DNA from: Chthonomonas sp. | Lineage (GTDB): Bacteria; Armatimonadota; Fimbriimonadia; Fimbriimonadales; Fimbriimonadaceae | DNA length: 64,000 nt | Direction of reading: 5' to 3' | Assembly (NCBI GenBank): GCA_016788425.1 | Contig: JAEURQ010000003.1 | Span: 279,282-343,281, forward strand | Part shown: positions 11,301-19,313 of the stretch, in pieces | Position numbering within the stretch: position 1 is the first letter of the stretch | Layout: each line of letters begins with the position of its first letter | Position numbers and translations under genes: made by a program | Notes under the pieces: model-generated | Seen by the model: the letters and a program-made list of their open reading frames with translations, nothing else | What the model was told of the DNA's origin: nothing | The model's database searches: none

Positions 11301-14300
11301 AGCAAAGCGACGTGGACGCCGCCGTGACGAACGGGGCCGCGATTACGCGCCGCCACTTTGAATTCGGCGAACGCCTGAACTTCATCGCCTACGACATGCC
11401 GGATCCGGCCACGCTCGGCTCGGGCGCGTCGTACTCGGTCGAGATTCAGATCAGCACGCCGGGCGGCTCGTCGCAACGACGAAGCGAGTTCCCGCGCATC
11501 ATCACCGACGCGGCCAGTCCGCTGCGCTCCCGCTTCATCACGGGTCAAATCGCGATCGTGGGCACCGGCAACAATGCCGTGGCTCCCGGCCCGACCACCG
11601 TGAAGTGCTCGATCGTCGGCTACGCCAGTTCGAGCGGTGGACAGGCGCAATCGACCTCGGAGATTCCGAAGGCAAACATTTCGTTTGGCGGTCAGATCAC
11701 GACGAACAACCCGATGGGGATTCGCATGCTCTCGACGCAAGCCGGAAACGTGAACCTCGCCATTTCGGGAACTCCGCTCGAAGCTTTTGCCGATGGCAAC
11801 GGAAACCAAGACCTGGACAACAACACGGGCGCGGTCATCGCGAACCAAGTGCTGCGCCAAGGTTTTGCGCCGAGTCTCGCCGAGGCCACAGGTGTCGCGC
11901 CGGAAGTCGCGCACGGCAACCAAGCCCAGTCGCGCATCTTCCTTTACGACCGAAGCTGCATGTCAACCCTGCTGGGTCTCGACCGTGGCCTGCCGAACAT
12001 TCGCATGGCCAACCGCGACCTGTTGATTCAGGGCGCCAACGGCTCGATTCCGGCGAAGGCACTCGGTACGGATTATCCGCTGTTCGAGCAACCGATCTCG
12101 CGCCCGAACGGCGTGAACATCAGCCTCGACTACCCCGACATGAAGCGATCGCTGATCGAAGTGGTCAAGGAAGTCTCGGGCAACGCGGAAAATCCGCTGT
12201 TCTCGCCAGTCTCGCTGAATCCGCCCGCCTACACCGTTGCGGACTACCAACAGTACAAGTCGGACGGCGCGACCTACAACGCAGGTTTGCCGCGCACGAC
12301 GCAAGCGACGCCGTTTGACTACCGGTTGAACACGCCGCGATTCCAGCCGCCGAGCAACTACCTGGGCACGCAATATGCCTACGTGGATGCTCAACGCACG
12401 ACGCTCTCGTTCGTGCCGGGTGCCACGACGGGCTACGCTTACCGCGAGTTCACCGCCAACGCGGTGGTCGGCGGTGACGAACGCCTGAGCGTGGTGCAAG
12501 AAACGATTGACCTCGGCACCCTGATGGGTGGCGCCGGATTCGCTCCGGGCGTTCCGTTCGCGGCTCCGGGAATCAACTTCCAAGCGCCGGTCTTCAACCC
12601 GAGCGGCAATCCGTTCTTCCAACGCTTCGGCGTGATGAACGAGGGCAACGTGAACTTGCTGAATGTGCGCGTGGCCAAGGCGGTCGAAAATGACTTTGAG
12701 CTGTCGAAGATCTCGGGCCTCGGCCTGCAGCCTTCGGCGTGGCTCAACATCTCTCGCCACCTGCACTCGGATATTGATCCGGAGTACGCGCCGGCCGGCA
12801 CTAGCAATCGCGTCGCGATTCAAAAGGCTCGCCCGGGCGATCTGGAACCCACTCGCTTGCGTGTGAATCCGATTCGCCGCGCGAATCCGGCGATCGGCGC
12901 AACCCAGGTTCCGCTGCTTAACACAGCGGTGTTCCCGGCCAACGAAGATCCGAAGATTGCCGTCTCGATTCCGATCGGGGCTCCGATGGGCAACTACACC
13001 GTGAACGTGGTGGTTTTTGAAGATCGCGACGTGGTGAACGCATTCAACTCGCCCGTGCTCAATCTCGAGGCAAGTTCGACCTACGAACCCTACGCCGATC
13101 CGTTTGTGCTCAAGCTGAACGTCGGCGAAACCCGACTGACCAACGCTCGCCCGAACAAGGCGATCAACATGATCGATACCGATCTGGGTCTGACGGGCAA
13201 GGAATCGCATCGTTGGGGCAACCTCCAGCCGAACATGTATCGCGATGGCCTCGGTCACGTCTACATGGCGTTTGCGAGTGAGCGACGAGGCGGCACGAAT
13301 GTCGCCGACTGGAACGCTCGCCTGAAGACTCCGGCTGATACGACGACCCCGCAGTACCGCATTTATATTGCGTCGCTGGCCGGTGGTGTCCCGTTCGCTC
13401 CGGGCGTCGATCCGTCGCCGCTCAGCGACCTCGACCGGTTCAGCCCGGCGATCGCGAGTCGATGGTTCTTCCAAGAACTGAATCCGTTCCCGATCTTTGC
13501 CAGCCCCGAAACCTTGTTTGGCGTCGGCGCGGGCGAGACCGTGCAACCGGGTTCGGTGCAGTTCGGTTCGCCGACGTTCCCGACCAGCGGTGGATTTGCC
13601 TCGCGAATTTCGCCGGGCAACACGGGCCGCAACTCGACGATTGCGCCGTACATGGCCTTCATCGCCGAATTCAATAAGGTGGATGGCACGGGCCAAGTCA
13701 CTCGCGAAAGCCGCATCTTCCTGTCGCGTCTCAGCGGCGGGCCGGGATCGGTCACGATGAGCGCGCCGGTGATGCTCAGCACGACCGCGGCGGTCATTGA
13801 CCCGTCGGCAAAGATTGGTCGCCCGTCGCTGATTCAAGACGAAAACGGCGTCGCGACGTTGTTCTTCACGGTCACTCGTGGCGGACAAAGCCAACTGATG
13901 TTCGCGACCTACAACGGCACCAACTGGGTGGTTCGACCGGGCTTCGGCGGTAACGCCGTCGTGCAGTCGTTCAACTTCGGCAGCGCCTTTGAGCTGATCT
14001 CGAACGCGAGCTCGTACCTGCGACCGGCCGGTGGCCTTGATATCGTGATGACGGGACGTGTCCGCGGCCGCAGTGGCTCGGAAGTCTTCCTGGGTCGCAT
14101 GTCGCCCACCAACTCGGCACAACCGAGCTTCTCGGGCGGCGGCTGGATGAACAAGTGGAACACGCTCGTGTCGCCGCTGAACAAGGACGCGCGAACCGGC
14201 ATCTACTGGGGCCTGGGCGTGCAACTCGACACGCGCGATTGGAACCAAGATTCCGCGGGAACGCTGGCCGATCCGACGGTGGCCGACTTCATTGACGTCT

Positions 14301-15118
14301 TCCGACGCACGAATGCCGGCTACGTCTCGGTGATCAAGCCCGGCACGCGCAAGCTCAGCGAACGCACGAATAACGTGGTCGCCGAATGTATGCTGGGCGG
14401 CACGATAACGATCAATATGACTAGTGGGGCCGTGCAGTTCGATGGGGCGTTGATCCCGGCGAACATGCAACTCTCCATGCGCTACCGCGCGGAATTCGTC
14501 CGCATCAGCGGTGGTCAGGGCGCCAACTACAAGGGCGTGAGCATGGTCTTTGACGACCGCATGGTGGGCGACACGCTCAACTGGCGCGATGCCGGCGGGA
14601 ATCCGCTGGGCACGGTGGTGCCGCGTAACGATCGGTTCGTGTTTACGTACCTCAAGGAAGACCAAGAGTCGCGCCTCGGCCCGCAGGCCATCATGCGCAC
14701 GGCTCGCTTTGGGATTGTCCTGAGCCAACGTCTCGCAACGGATGCCAACGGCAACTATCAAATCACGGCGATCTCGGGCAACCTCGGTCCGTTCCAAGTG
14801 GATCCGGTGAACAACCGCATCTACTTCCAGTCGGAAGACGAAGCGCGATCGGTGCAGATTAGCTACGTTTCGACGGGCGGAAACACGACCGATCGGCAAA
14901 CGGTTGGCGTGCTCACCGAAACCGCGGAAACCACGCTGCCGATGACGCCCGGCGTCACGAGTCTGCAGGTGGCACTGGACGCGCCGAGTACGGCCTTCAA
15001 CAACAACGTGTCGGCTCGCCGCGCGAACCTGTTGTGGCTGATCTGGTCGAGCACGCAGCAAGGTGTCCCGGACATCTACATGGGCACCGTCGCGCCGTTC
15101 TTCTCGTCGCGACCTTAA
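8324..15118 (+). CDS. Giant secreted PQQ-type beta-propeller protein (2264 aa)
   Basis: A signal peptide of about 25 residues (ending SQAQ) is followed by a very long exported chain. Residues ~545-870 carry recognisable PQQ-like blades: FVALQNGRIYALDGDGDP, VIGSTNGKVYCLDAQG and FFGNGDGYIYAVDLANG. The C-terminal half has further beta-rich modules, including AVQFDGALIPANMQLSMRYR near nt 14440, related to segments in the two upstream genes. There is no sorting signal or membrane anchor at the C-terminus. The 15-nt gap to the previous gene indicates one operon, closed by a terminator 18 nt after the stop. Its size, export signal and neighbours suggest a surface or pilus-associated adhesin. No clear Shine-Dalgarno precedes the ATG. 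Confidence 0.6.
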   Translation: MKVAKSMFKSGLALLGLVCVAASQAQVFDHLGGTNQRQGRNPAATAADNPGLMKLRWGDPTLAAKRVLDNWDTAPLGTKPFTNFIAANWGDPLDAKGASYVDLSNGTEAPYRYAFATASALTNDYWTPANPALLKVFTWNFPQYQNGDELELFVNIPVGPTDINNAVLTEDLRFQARYQVYQIEGVDNPDGTTDPIYVKIDTFNVLGGTVRLGLDRGPNATWTANLNGGVKITLLNTIPRNSSGTLEDPEENNPAGTIGKLVYADSAEAQLVLPGNAGTITAQPVVYQRTSGNPTDYTVAAGRNEAVSGQVGSEVFSSNMAIVTGYAHNGQKITAAEPGLGGSVRRNILWSWPVRRPFANSSAELNTFNTAKSTWMETNGRYQQVLTQDNQSSGVTPTGGWNVATLPNNKGDDALTFPAVVGAATQQISFAKNGLNGQYVIQVWSPGGTFANRVIVQVKSLGFTIASGEVDLNGATGWRAVRAAGFSNFEAFGNLELVITNETNDAGSAGADVVADQVRFIRTADLSMTSTPVAVQMPINVGGSLVNRTVLFVALQNGRIYALDGDGDPLTGTTEVFWAYPSERAVDPNHIATEDGVDGIAEMPAQFDLTSAAFETVTYGPGDQRTVLVIGSTNGKVYCLDAQGRGDQTPTLYGTTRRYWSWPDDYPAAPSTENHGAIVGSVSWSNMGGVQKWIVPTSSGRVFALNAVGNDTTKTTSVAWQYPAPAATPRGPVVMSALSHLNHIVFGSGDAMISLDAASGAENWVKTNGATGAFLPFGTSTPALMRQISDPLLPHDTLFFGNGDGYIYAVDLANGNTDWAENSIGAVASAPLTAMHRRGFLTTGALSPTPEPIVLVPTNANSYVALRAVNSITGNRGSVAWTGRLKGSPTPAATGARAIGANPNLIDARMDDEFGYMFGADSDGNLLAYGYDPDFGLDDQWLPDGAPPVDDGIDDNDPNSVDVSNIAKGAKVAFILENDLYMLTRLSREGTLKQSDVDAAVTNGAAITRRHFEFGERLNFIAYDMPDPATLGSGASYSVEIQISTPGGSSQRRSEFPRIITDAASPLRSRFITGQIAIVGTGNNAVAPGPTTVKCSIVGYASSSGGQAQSTSEIPKANISFGGQITTNNPMGIRMLSTQAGNVNLAISGTPLEAFADGNGNQDLDNNTGAVIANQVLRQGFAPSLAEATGVAPEVAHGNQAQSRIFLYDRSCMSTLLGLDRGLPNIRMANRDLLIQGANGSIPAKALGTDYPLFEQPISRPNGVNISLDYPDMKRSLIEVVKEVSGNAENPLFSPVSLNPPAYTVADYQQYKSDGATYNAGLPRTTQATPFDYRLNTPRFQPPSNYLGTQYAYVDAQRTTLSFVPGATTGYAYREFTANAVVGGDERLSVVQETIDLGTLMGGAGFAPGVPFAAPGINFQAPVFNPSGNPFFQRFGVMNEGNVNLLNVRVAKAVENDFELSKISGLGLQPSAWLNISRHLHSDIDPEYAPAGTSNRVAIQKARPGDLEPTRLRVNPIRRANPAIGATQVPLLNTAVFPANEDPKIAVSIPIGAPMGNYTVNVVVFEDRDVVNAFNSPVLNLEASSTYEPYADPFVLKLNVGETRLTNARPNKAINMIDTDLGLTGKESHRWGNLQPNMYRDGLGHVYMAFASERRGGTNVADWNARLKTPADTTTPQYRIYIASLAGGVPFAPGVDPSPLSDLDRFSPAIASRWFFQELNPFPIFASPETLFGVGAGETVQPGSVQFGSPTFPTSGGFASRISPGNTGRNSTIAPYMAFIAEFNKVDGTGQVTRESRIFLSRLSGGPGSVTMSAPVMLSTTAAVIDPSAKIGRPSLIQDENGVATLFFTVTRGGQSQLMFATYNGTNWVVRPGFGGNAVVQSFNFGSAFELISNASSYLRPAGGLDIVMTGRVRGRSGSEVFLGRMSPTNSAQPSFSGGGWMNKWNTLVSPLNKDARTGIYWGLGVQLDTRDWNQDSAGTLADPTVADFIDVFRRTNAGYVSVIKPGTRKLSERTNNVVAECMLGGTITINMTSGAVQFDGALIPANMQLSMRYRAEFVRISGGQGANYKGVSMVFDDRMVGDTLNWRDAGGNPLGTVVPRNDRFVFTYLKEDQESRLGPQAIMRTARFGIVLSQRLATDANGNYQITAISGNLGPFQVDPVNNRIYFQSEDEARSVQISYVSTGGNTTDRQTVGVLTETAETTLPMTPGVTSLQVALDAPSTAFNNNVSARRANLLWLIWSSTQQGVPDIYMGTVAPFFSSRP

Positions 15119-15135
15119 GGAAACCCAAGACCGAA

Positions 15136-15166
15136 GGGCGAGCATGGAAAATGCTCGCCCTTTTTT
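15136..15166 (+). terminator. Rho-independent terminator after the giant-protein operon
   Basis: A perfect 10-bp stem (GGGCGAGCAT / ATGCTCGCCC) with a 5-nt loop is followed by six T residues. It closes the operon that ends at 15118 and isolates it from the pilM operon. Confidence 0.92.
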
Positions 15167-15259
15167 CGTTTCGGCTGTGCCTTATTTGGGTTTGCGACCA
15201 TCATAGAACTAAAGCGGAACTTTGCCTCGTCATGGTAAGGTACGCGGTGGGTTACGCCC

Positions 15260-15289
15260 TTGCACGGGTTGTGCTCTCCGGGATAACAT
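15260..15289 (+). promoter_or_regulatory. Candidate sigma-70 promoter of the pilM operon
   Basis: TTGCAC at 15260-15265 and TAACAT at 15284-15289 are separated by 18 nt and lie about 40 nt upstream of the pilM ATG. Both hexamers deviate from consensus. The only independent support is the position, between a terminator and the first gene of an operon. Confidence 0.35.
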
Positions 15290-15326
15290 AGGGGACACCC
15301 AAACCAGGGAAGAATTTGGACGAAGT

Positions 15327-16667
15327 ATGGCGAAAAAGCTAACGAGCGTTTTAGGGATCGATATCGGCAGTCAGCAGATTAAGATCGCCGAAATCAAGAT
15401 GCAAGGACGCGAACCAGCGGTGACTGCGCTGGGGATCGCCCGTACGCCCGAAGGGGCGGTTGACCATACCGGTGTCTACGACGTGGATAACGTCGCCCAG
15501 GTGGTCAAAGACCTGGCGCAGGCTTCGGGAGCCTCGGTCAACCAAGTGGTGGTGACCGTCGCCGGGCAAGCATCCGTTTTGGTTCGCACGGTGGAGGCTC
15601 CGCGCCTCGAAGGCACCGAGCTAAAGAACCACATGGAATGGGAAATTACGCGCAACGTGCCGTTCGCGGAAACCACCATCCAATCCGACTTCAAGCCGAT
15701 ACCGGGCGGCGATCCGGCTAGCCAAAACATGGACGTGATTATGGCGATCTCGCCCCAGTCCGCTATTGACACGCTGGTGGACATCGTCAAGAAGTCCGGC
15801 AAGAATCTCGCCGTCATCGACGTGGAGCCGCTAGGCCTCGCCCGAGCGTTCAAGGCCACCTACGGCGCGGATTACGATAACCAAACCGTCTGCGTGGTGG
15901 ACTTCGGCCATAAGACGACGGCCATTAATATTTACCGCGACGGCTACCTGATGCTTCCGCGCCAAGTGCCAATGGGCGGCGAAAACTTTACGCAGGCCAT
16001 TGCCGCCAACATGGGCGTCGGCATGGACGAAGCCGAGCACATGAAGACCACGCGCGCCCGAGTCCCGGAAAACGCTGGTCAACAAAACGCGTTTGGTCAA
16101 ACTGGTGGTTTCGAACCGTTCAATCCGTTCGCGGATGCGGCGGCGTTCAATCCTGGTCTAACGATCAACGTCCCCGCGGCCGATCCTGGTCCCGGTGCGG
16201 CCGGAACCGGTGGCAGCCTGTACGATTACGCGGCGCCAACTCCGGGGGCCGACGACACTCCTGCTGATTTCAACGCGTACGCCGCGGCGGACGCGACTCC
16301 TGAGCCGGAACCCGAGCCCGCGATGGCCCCGGTGCCGGCGGCTCCCCCGCAAAACGACGAGGAAACGCAGCTGTACCAAGCCTTTGCGCAAGTGCTCGAC
16401 GAGTTCGTCAGCGAGCTGCGCCGATCGGTGGATTACTACCGCTCGAAGGGTGGCGAAGTTTCGGCCGTCCTGCTCGTGGGTGGCGCGTCGAAGTTGCCTG
16501 GACTTACCGAGCATCTTCAAGCCTCGCTCGGCATTCCAACCTCGCTGCTCGATCCGTCGCGCGGCCTCCCGATTAATGCCAAGCGCCTGGAAGCGGGTCT
16601 GCTGGAAAATAATCGCCAAGATTTCGCCATTGCCATCGGCAACGGCCTGCACATTGCCTTTGATTGA
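15327..16667 (+). CDS. pilM: PilM-like actin-fold type IV pilus assembly protein
   Basis: PilM is the cytoplasmic actin-like protein that binds the PilN N-terminus in the inner-membrane platform. The N-terminus has the family signature VLGIDIGSQQIKIAEIK, and the C-terminus has the nucleotide-fold motif VLLVGGASKLPGL near residue 380. The start is placed at ATG 15327, where the family signature begins; the longer upstream frame has no PilM similarity. At 446 aa it is about 100 residues longer than usual. The excess is a Pro/Ala/Gly/Asp-rich, probably disordered insertion at residues ~245-343 inside the fold. It is the first gene of pilMNOPQ and is followed by pilN after 3 nt. Confidence 0.92.
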   Translation: MAKKLTSVLGIDIGSQQIKIAEIKMQGREPAVTALGIARTPEGAVDHTGVYDVDNVAQVVKDLAQASGASVNQVVVTVAGQASVLVRTVEAPRLEGTELKNHMEWEITRNVPFAETTIQSDFKPIPGGDPASQNMDVIMAISPQSAIDTLVDIVKKSGKNLAVIDVEPLGLARAFKATYGADYDNQTVCVVDFGHKTTAINIYRDGYLMLPRQVPMGGENFTQAIAANMGVGMDEAEHMKTTRARVPENAGQQNAFGQTGGFEPFNPFADAAAFNPGLTINVPAADPGPGAAGTGGSLYDYAAPTPGADDTPADFNAYAAADATPEPEPEPAMAPVPAAPPQNDEETQLYQAFAQVLDEFVSELRRSVDYYRSKGGEVSAVLLVGGASKLPGLTEHLQASLGIPTSLLDPSRGLPINAKRLEAGLLENNRQDFAIAIGNGLHIAFD

Positions 16668-16670
16668 TCT

Positions 16671-17663
16671 ATGAAGCTGAATCTCTTGCCTCAATACGTC
16701 ACAAAAGGGGCCGCTGCGCGGACCTGGATGGTGGCTTCCATCGCCGCGGCGGTGGTCTCTGTTTTGGGTTCGGTGTTCCTTATCACCAGTTCCAAGGGTC
16801 AGCGCGATGCGGCTGAGGCCGCGGCGAACGACTTGGTGCCGCAAGCCCAAGCTGTTGTCGCTCTCGCCAAGACCGCCGATACCATCGGCGCGAGCTCGGC
16901 CGAAACGGTGCGCAACATCGCGCTCGCCGATGCCATGCAGAAGCACCCGGCCAAGATCACCGGTTTCTACCGTGAGGTGATCCCGTACATTCCGAGTTTC
17001 TTCCGGGTGAACGCGATGTCGATGACGCCGATTGATGGCAATCGCGCCGCCTTGACTTTGACGGGCACCATCCAAACTTATCAACAGTACGCCGACTTGA
17101 TGTTGGCGCTGCTGAGAATCCCCGGCGCGCAAACCGTCGGTCGCACGGGCTACGTGCTCGATCGCCGTAACCTGCCGAATGTTACGGAAACCGACCAGTA
17201 TCCGGAGTTCAAGAAGGCCAGCGACGACCGCTTGCCGCTTGATCCCGTTGACCGCATCAACGCGTTGGTCGCGCGCGCTTCGGCGGAACCGACCGGCTTT
17301 ACTGGCGCGGGCAACTACGCCGGTCCGATTGAACAACCGCGACTTGCGCTTCCGAAGTGGCAAAATATTACCGTGAGCGTCGTGCTCCAAACGCCGGGAG
17401 CGCAAGTTCCGGTGCCGGGCGCAACGACTCCAGGCGCCGGGCCTGGCGCAATGAATCCGGGTGCCGCTCCGGCTACCCAACCCCGACCGAACGCAGGTGC
17501 GAATCCGGCGATTGTGGCGGGTCCGGAATACAATTTCTTAGTCCCCGTCCCCAAGGACAGCATGCCCGCGGGCGGTCCTCGCCCAGGTGGTCGTGCTGCG
17601 GGTGGGGCCAACCCCTCGCTTCCGCGACCGGGTGGTCCGGCGGGCCGGGATGGTGACATCTAA
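16671..17663 (+). CDS. pilN: PilN-like pilus assembly protein
   Basis: The cytoplasmic N-terminus is MKLNLLPQ, the conserved PilN segment that docks into PilM. One transmembrane helix follows at ~20-40, then an alpha/beta periplasmic domain. PilN pairs with PilO in the inner-membrane alignment complex. The protein is 330 aa, well above the usual ~180-220. The excess is a Pro/Gly/Ala-rich tail from about residue 240 to the end. Its stop overlaps the next start by one base (TAATG), which indicates translational coupling. Assignment rests on the N-terminal motif, topology and gene order. Confidence 0.85.
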   Translation: MKLNLLPQYVTKGAAARTWMVASIAAAVVSVLGSVFLITSSKGQRDAAEAAANDLVPQAQAVVALAKTADTIGASSAETVRNIALADAMQKHPAKITGFYREVIPYIPSFFRVNAMSMTPIDGNRAALTLTGTIQTYQQYADLMLALLRIPGAQTVGRTGYVLDRRNLPNVTETDQYPEFKKASDDRLPLDPVDRINALVARASAEPTGFTGAGNYAGPIEQPRLALPKWQNITVSVVLQTPGAQVPVPGATTPGAGPGAMNPGAAPATQPRPNAGANPAIVAGPEYNFLVPVPKDSMPAGGPRPGGRAAGGANPSLPRPGGPAGRDGDI

Positions 17664-18457
17664 TGAAAAAGCTTTCGCATTGGACTTGGATCTGGATCGG
17701 TCTTTCGATCTCGCTGGCCGCGCTTGCCTTTGGCTACTTCCAGCACTGGAAGCCAAACATGACCGAAAAGGAATCGTTTGACGCCCAAAAGGAAAAGCTC
17801 GAAGCCATCGTCGCCTCGCGCGGCAAGGCGCAAAAGCGAGTGGAAGATGTGTCCACCGAAGTCATGGCGAAGAACGACGAGTGGGGCGACATCGTCCTGC
17901 GCAAGACTCCGCAGCAAGGGCTTCAAAACGGCGGCATTGACCTCGCCGTGAACCCATGGCAGCTGGTGGTGGACGCGCCGAAGTTCCGCGACTCGATTCA
18001 GGCGGCGGTGAACCGACAAGTTCGCACCGGCGGAATCAAGGTCATCACCGGACCTGCGATCAAGCCGTTCTCGCAAGAAGCGACCAACATTTTGGCCTCG
18101 GACTTTAACTATCCGGCGCTTGGCTATCCGGTCATGTTCATCGACCTCGGCACTATCACGGTCCGCGGCACGATGCAACAGATCATGGCGAACTTTGAAA
18201 GCTGGGCGAACATGCCGAACTATATGGCAGTGAGTCACGGTCTTCGATTTAACGGAACCTCGCCGGTTCTCACGGGAACCTATCAGGTCAGTATGGTGGC
18301 GTTCATCCGTGCCGATCAGGTGGGTGCTCCGGTTCCCGAAGGCGCGGCTCCCGGTGCAAGCGGCGGCGGTGGAATCGGTGGTCCCGGAGCGGGTCCCGGC
18401 TTGCCGGCCCCCGGTGGCGGCGGTGGTAAGCTGAGCCGCAGTACTCAGAACAACTAA
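17663..18457 (+). CDS. pilO: PilO-like pilus assembly protein
   Basis: This bitopic protein has a short cytoplasmic start, a transmembrane helix at residues ~8-26, and a charged, probably coiled-coil segment (KEKLEAIVASRGKAQKRVE). A periplasmic domain of the PilO type follows. The C-terminal ~40 residues are a Gly/Pro/Ala-rich tail (APGASGGGGIGGPGAGPG), absent from classical PilO. The start overlaps the pilN stop by one base. PilO forms heterodimers with PilN and connects through PilP to the secretin. Sequence similarity alone is modest; position and topology carry the assignment. Confidence 0.8.
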   Translation: MKKLSHWTWIWIGLSISLAALAFGYFQHWKPNMTEKESFDAQKEKLEAIVASRGKAQKRVEDVSTEVMAKNDEWGDIVLRKTPQQGLQNGGIDLAVNPWQLVVDAPKFRDSIQAAVNRQVRTGGIKVITGPAIKPFSQEATNILASDFNYPALGYPVMFIDLGTITVRGTMQQIMANFESWANMPNYMAVSHGLRFNGTSPVLTGTYQVSMVAFIRADQVGAPVPEGAAPGASGGGGIGGPGAGPGLPAPGGGGGKLSRSTQNN

Positions 18458-18461
18458 TCTA

Positions 18462-19256
18462 GTGAACATGAGCAACAAAATTTGGACAATATTGGCGGCC
18501 TCTGCGCTGAGCTTCGGCTTGGTTGCTTGCGGTGGCGGCGAAGGCGATGCAGGTCCGGCAACGCCTCCGGGTGGCCCGACGGTTGGTGGAACAAACCCAG
18601 CCGTTGGCACTGGAGCAACGGGCGCGGCCACGGGCCCCCTCATGAGCCTGGAAGACATCGCCAAGAAGATGAACCGGCCCTACACCAAGCCGCTCGCGGG
18701 CATGCCGCTCAGCGAGAAGTTGGATCCGGGTAGCGCTGAGCTTCGCCTGTACGCGGAAAACAAAGGCTTCCAATCGAGACGCGATCCGTTCGCGCTGCTT
18801 CCGGTGGAAAAGGCGTTCGAAAACGCTCAGCGCCGCGAGAAGCTGTTCAGCGAAGGGCTCTCGTTCACCAACTATTTTGAATTGCCGGAAGAAAAGCCTT
18901 CCGAAGAAGACATTGTCGAGCCGCCCCCCAACAATTGGCGACTGGCCGGCATCTTCCAGGGCAACGGCATCTCGGCCATCATGACCAACGGCTCGTTCCC
19001 TGCGCTGCAGATCAAGCCAGGCACCCAAATTCCGGGTTCCGAATGGTACGTGGCCTCGATCGATTCGGAAAAGGCGATCCTTCGTCGACGCAACAATAAG
19101 CGTCCGCGCGAATGGGTGGTTCGCCTGCAGGGCTCGTTTGACTTTGGCGGAAACCAAGGTGGCGGCGGTGGAAATCAAGGCGGCGGTAGCCCCGACAGTC
19201 CTCCCCTCCCCGGTGGTCGCGATGGCGATGGCATTCCGGGAGGAGCCGACCGATAA
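18462..19256 (+). CDS. pilP: PilP-like lipoprotein
   Basis: The signal peptide has a clear lipobox (FGLVAC, Cys at residue 23 from the GTG, 21 from ATG 18468), so a lipid-anchored periplasmic protein is expected. The mature protein starts with a Gly/Pro/Thr-rich linker. RRDPFALLPVE then matches the RDPF motif typical of PilP, followed by a small beta domain (GIFQGNGISAIM ... LQIKPGTQIPG). The C-terminus is another Gly-rich tail. PilP links PilNO to the secretin PilQ. GTG 18462 and ATG 18468 are equally possible starts, and neither has a strong ribosome site. The position between pilO and the secretin genes supports the call. Confidence 0.8.
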   Translation: MNMSNKIWTILAASALSFGLVACGGGEGDAGPATPPGGPTVGGTNPAVGTGATGAATGPLMSLEDIAKKMNRPYTKPLAGMPLSEKLDPGSAELRLYAENKGFQSRRDPFALLPVEKAFENAQRREKLFSEGLSFTNYFELPEEKPSEEDIVEPPPNNWRLAGIFQGNGISAIMTNGSFPALQIKPGTQIPGSEWYVASIDSEKAILRRRNNKRPREWVVRLQGSFDFGGNQGGGGGNQGGGSPDSPPLPGGRDGDGIPGGADR

Positions 19257-19313
19257 TCAATTTTGGCGTAACTGCCGTTGACCAGAAACATTCGACTTAT
19301 TGAGGTTGAAACT

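Noticed and set aside
9047-11923. Antisense open frame of 958 codons
   Set aside because: Same composition-driven shadow; no recognisable motif and no ribosome site.
11963-15145. Antisense open frame of 1060 codons opposite the 2264-aa gene
   Set aside because: Arg/His/Val-rich product without domains, and no promoter. The + strand frame has a signal peptide and propeller blades. High G+C codon bias explains the long shadow.
15222-15326. N-terminal extension of pilM
   Set aside because: The 35 extra codons overlap the candidate promoter and lack similarity; the PilM signature starts at ATG 15327.
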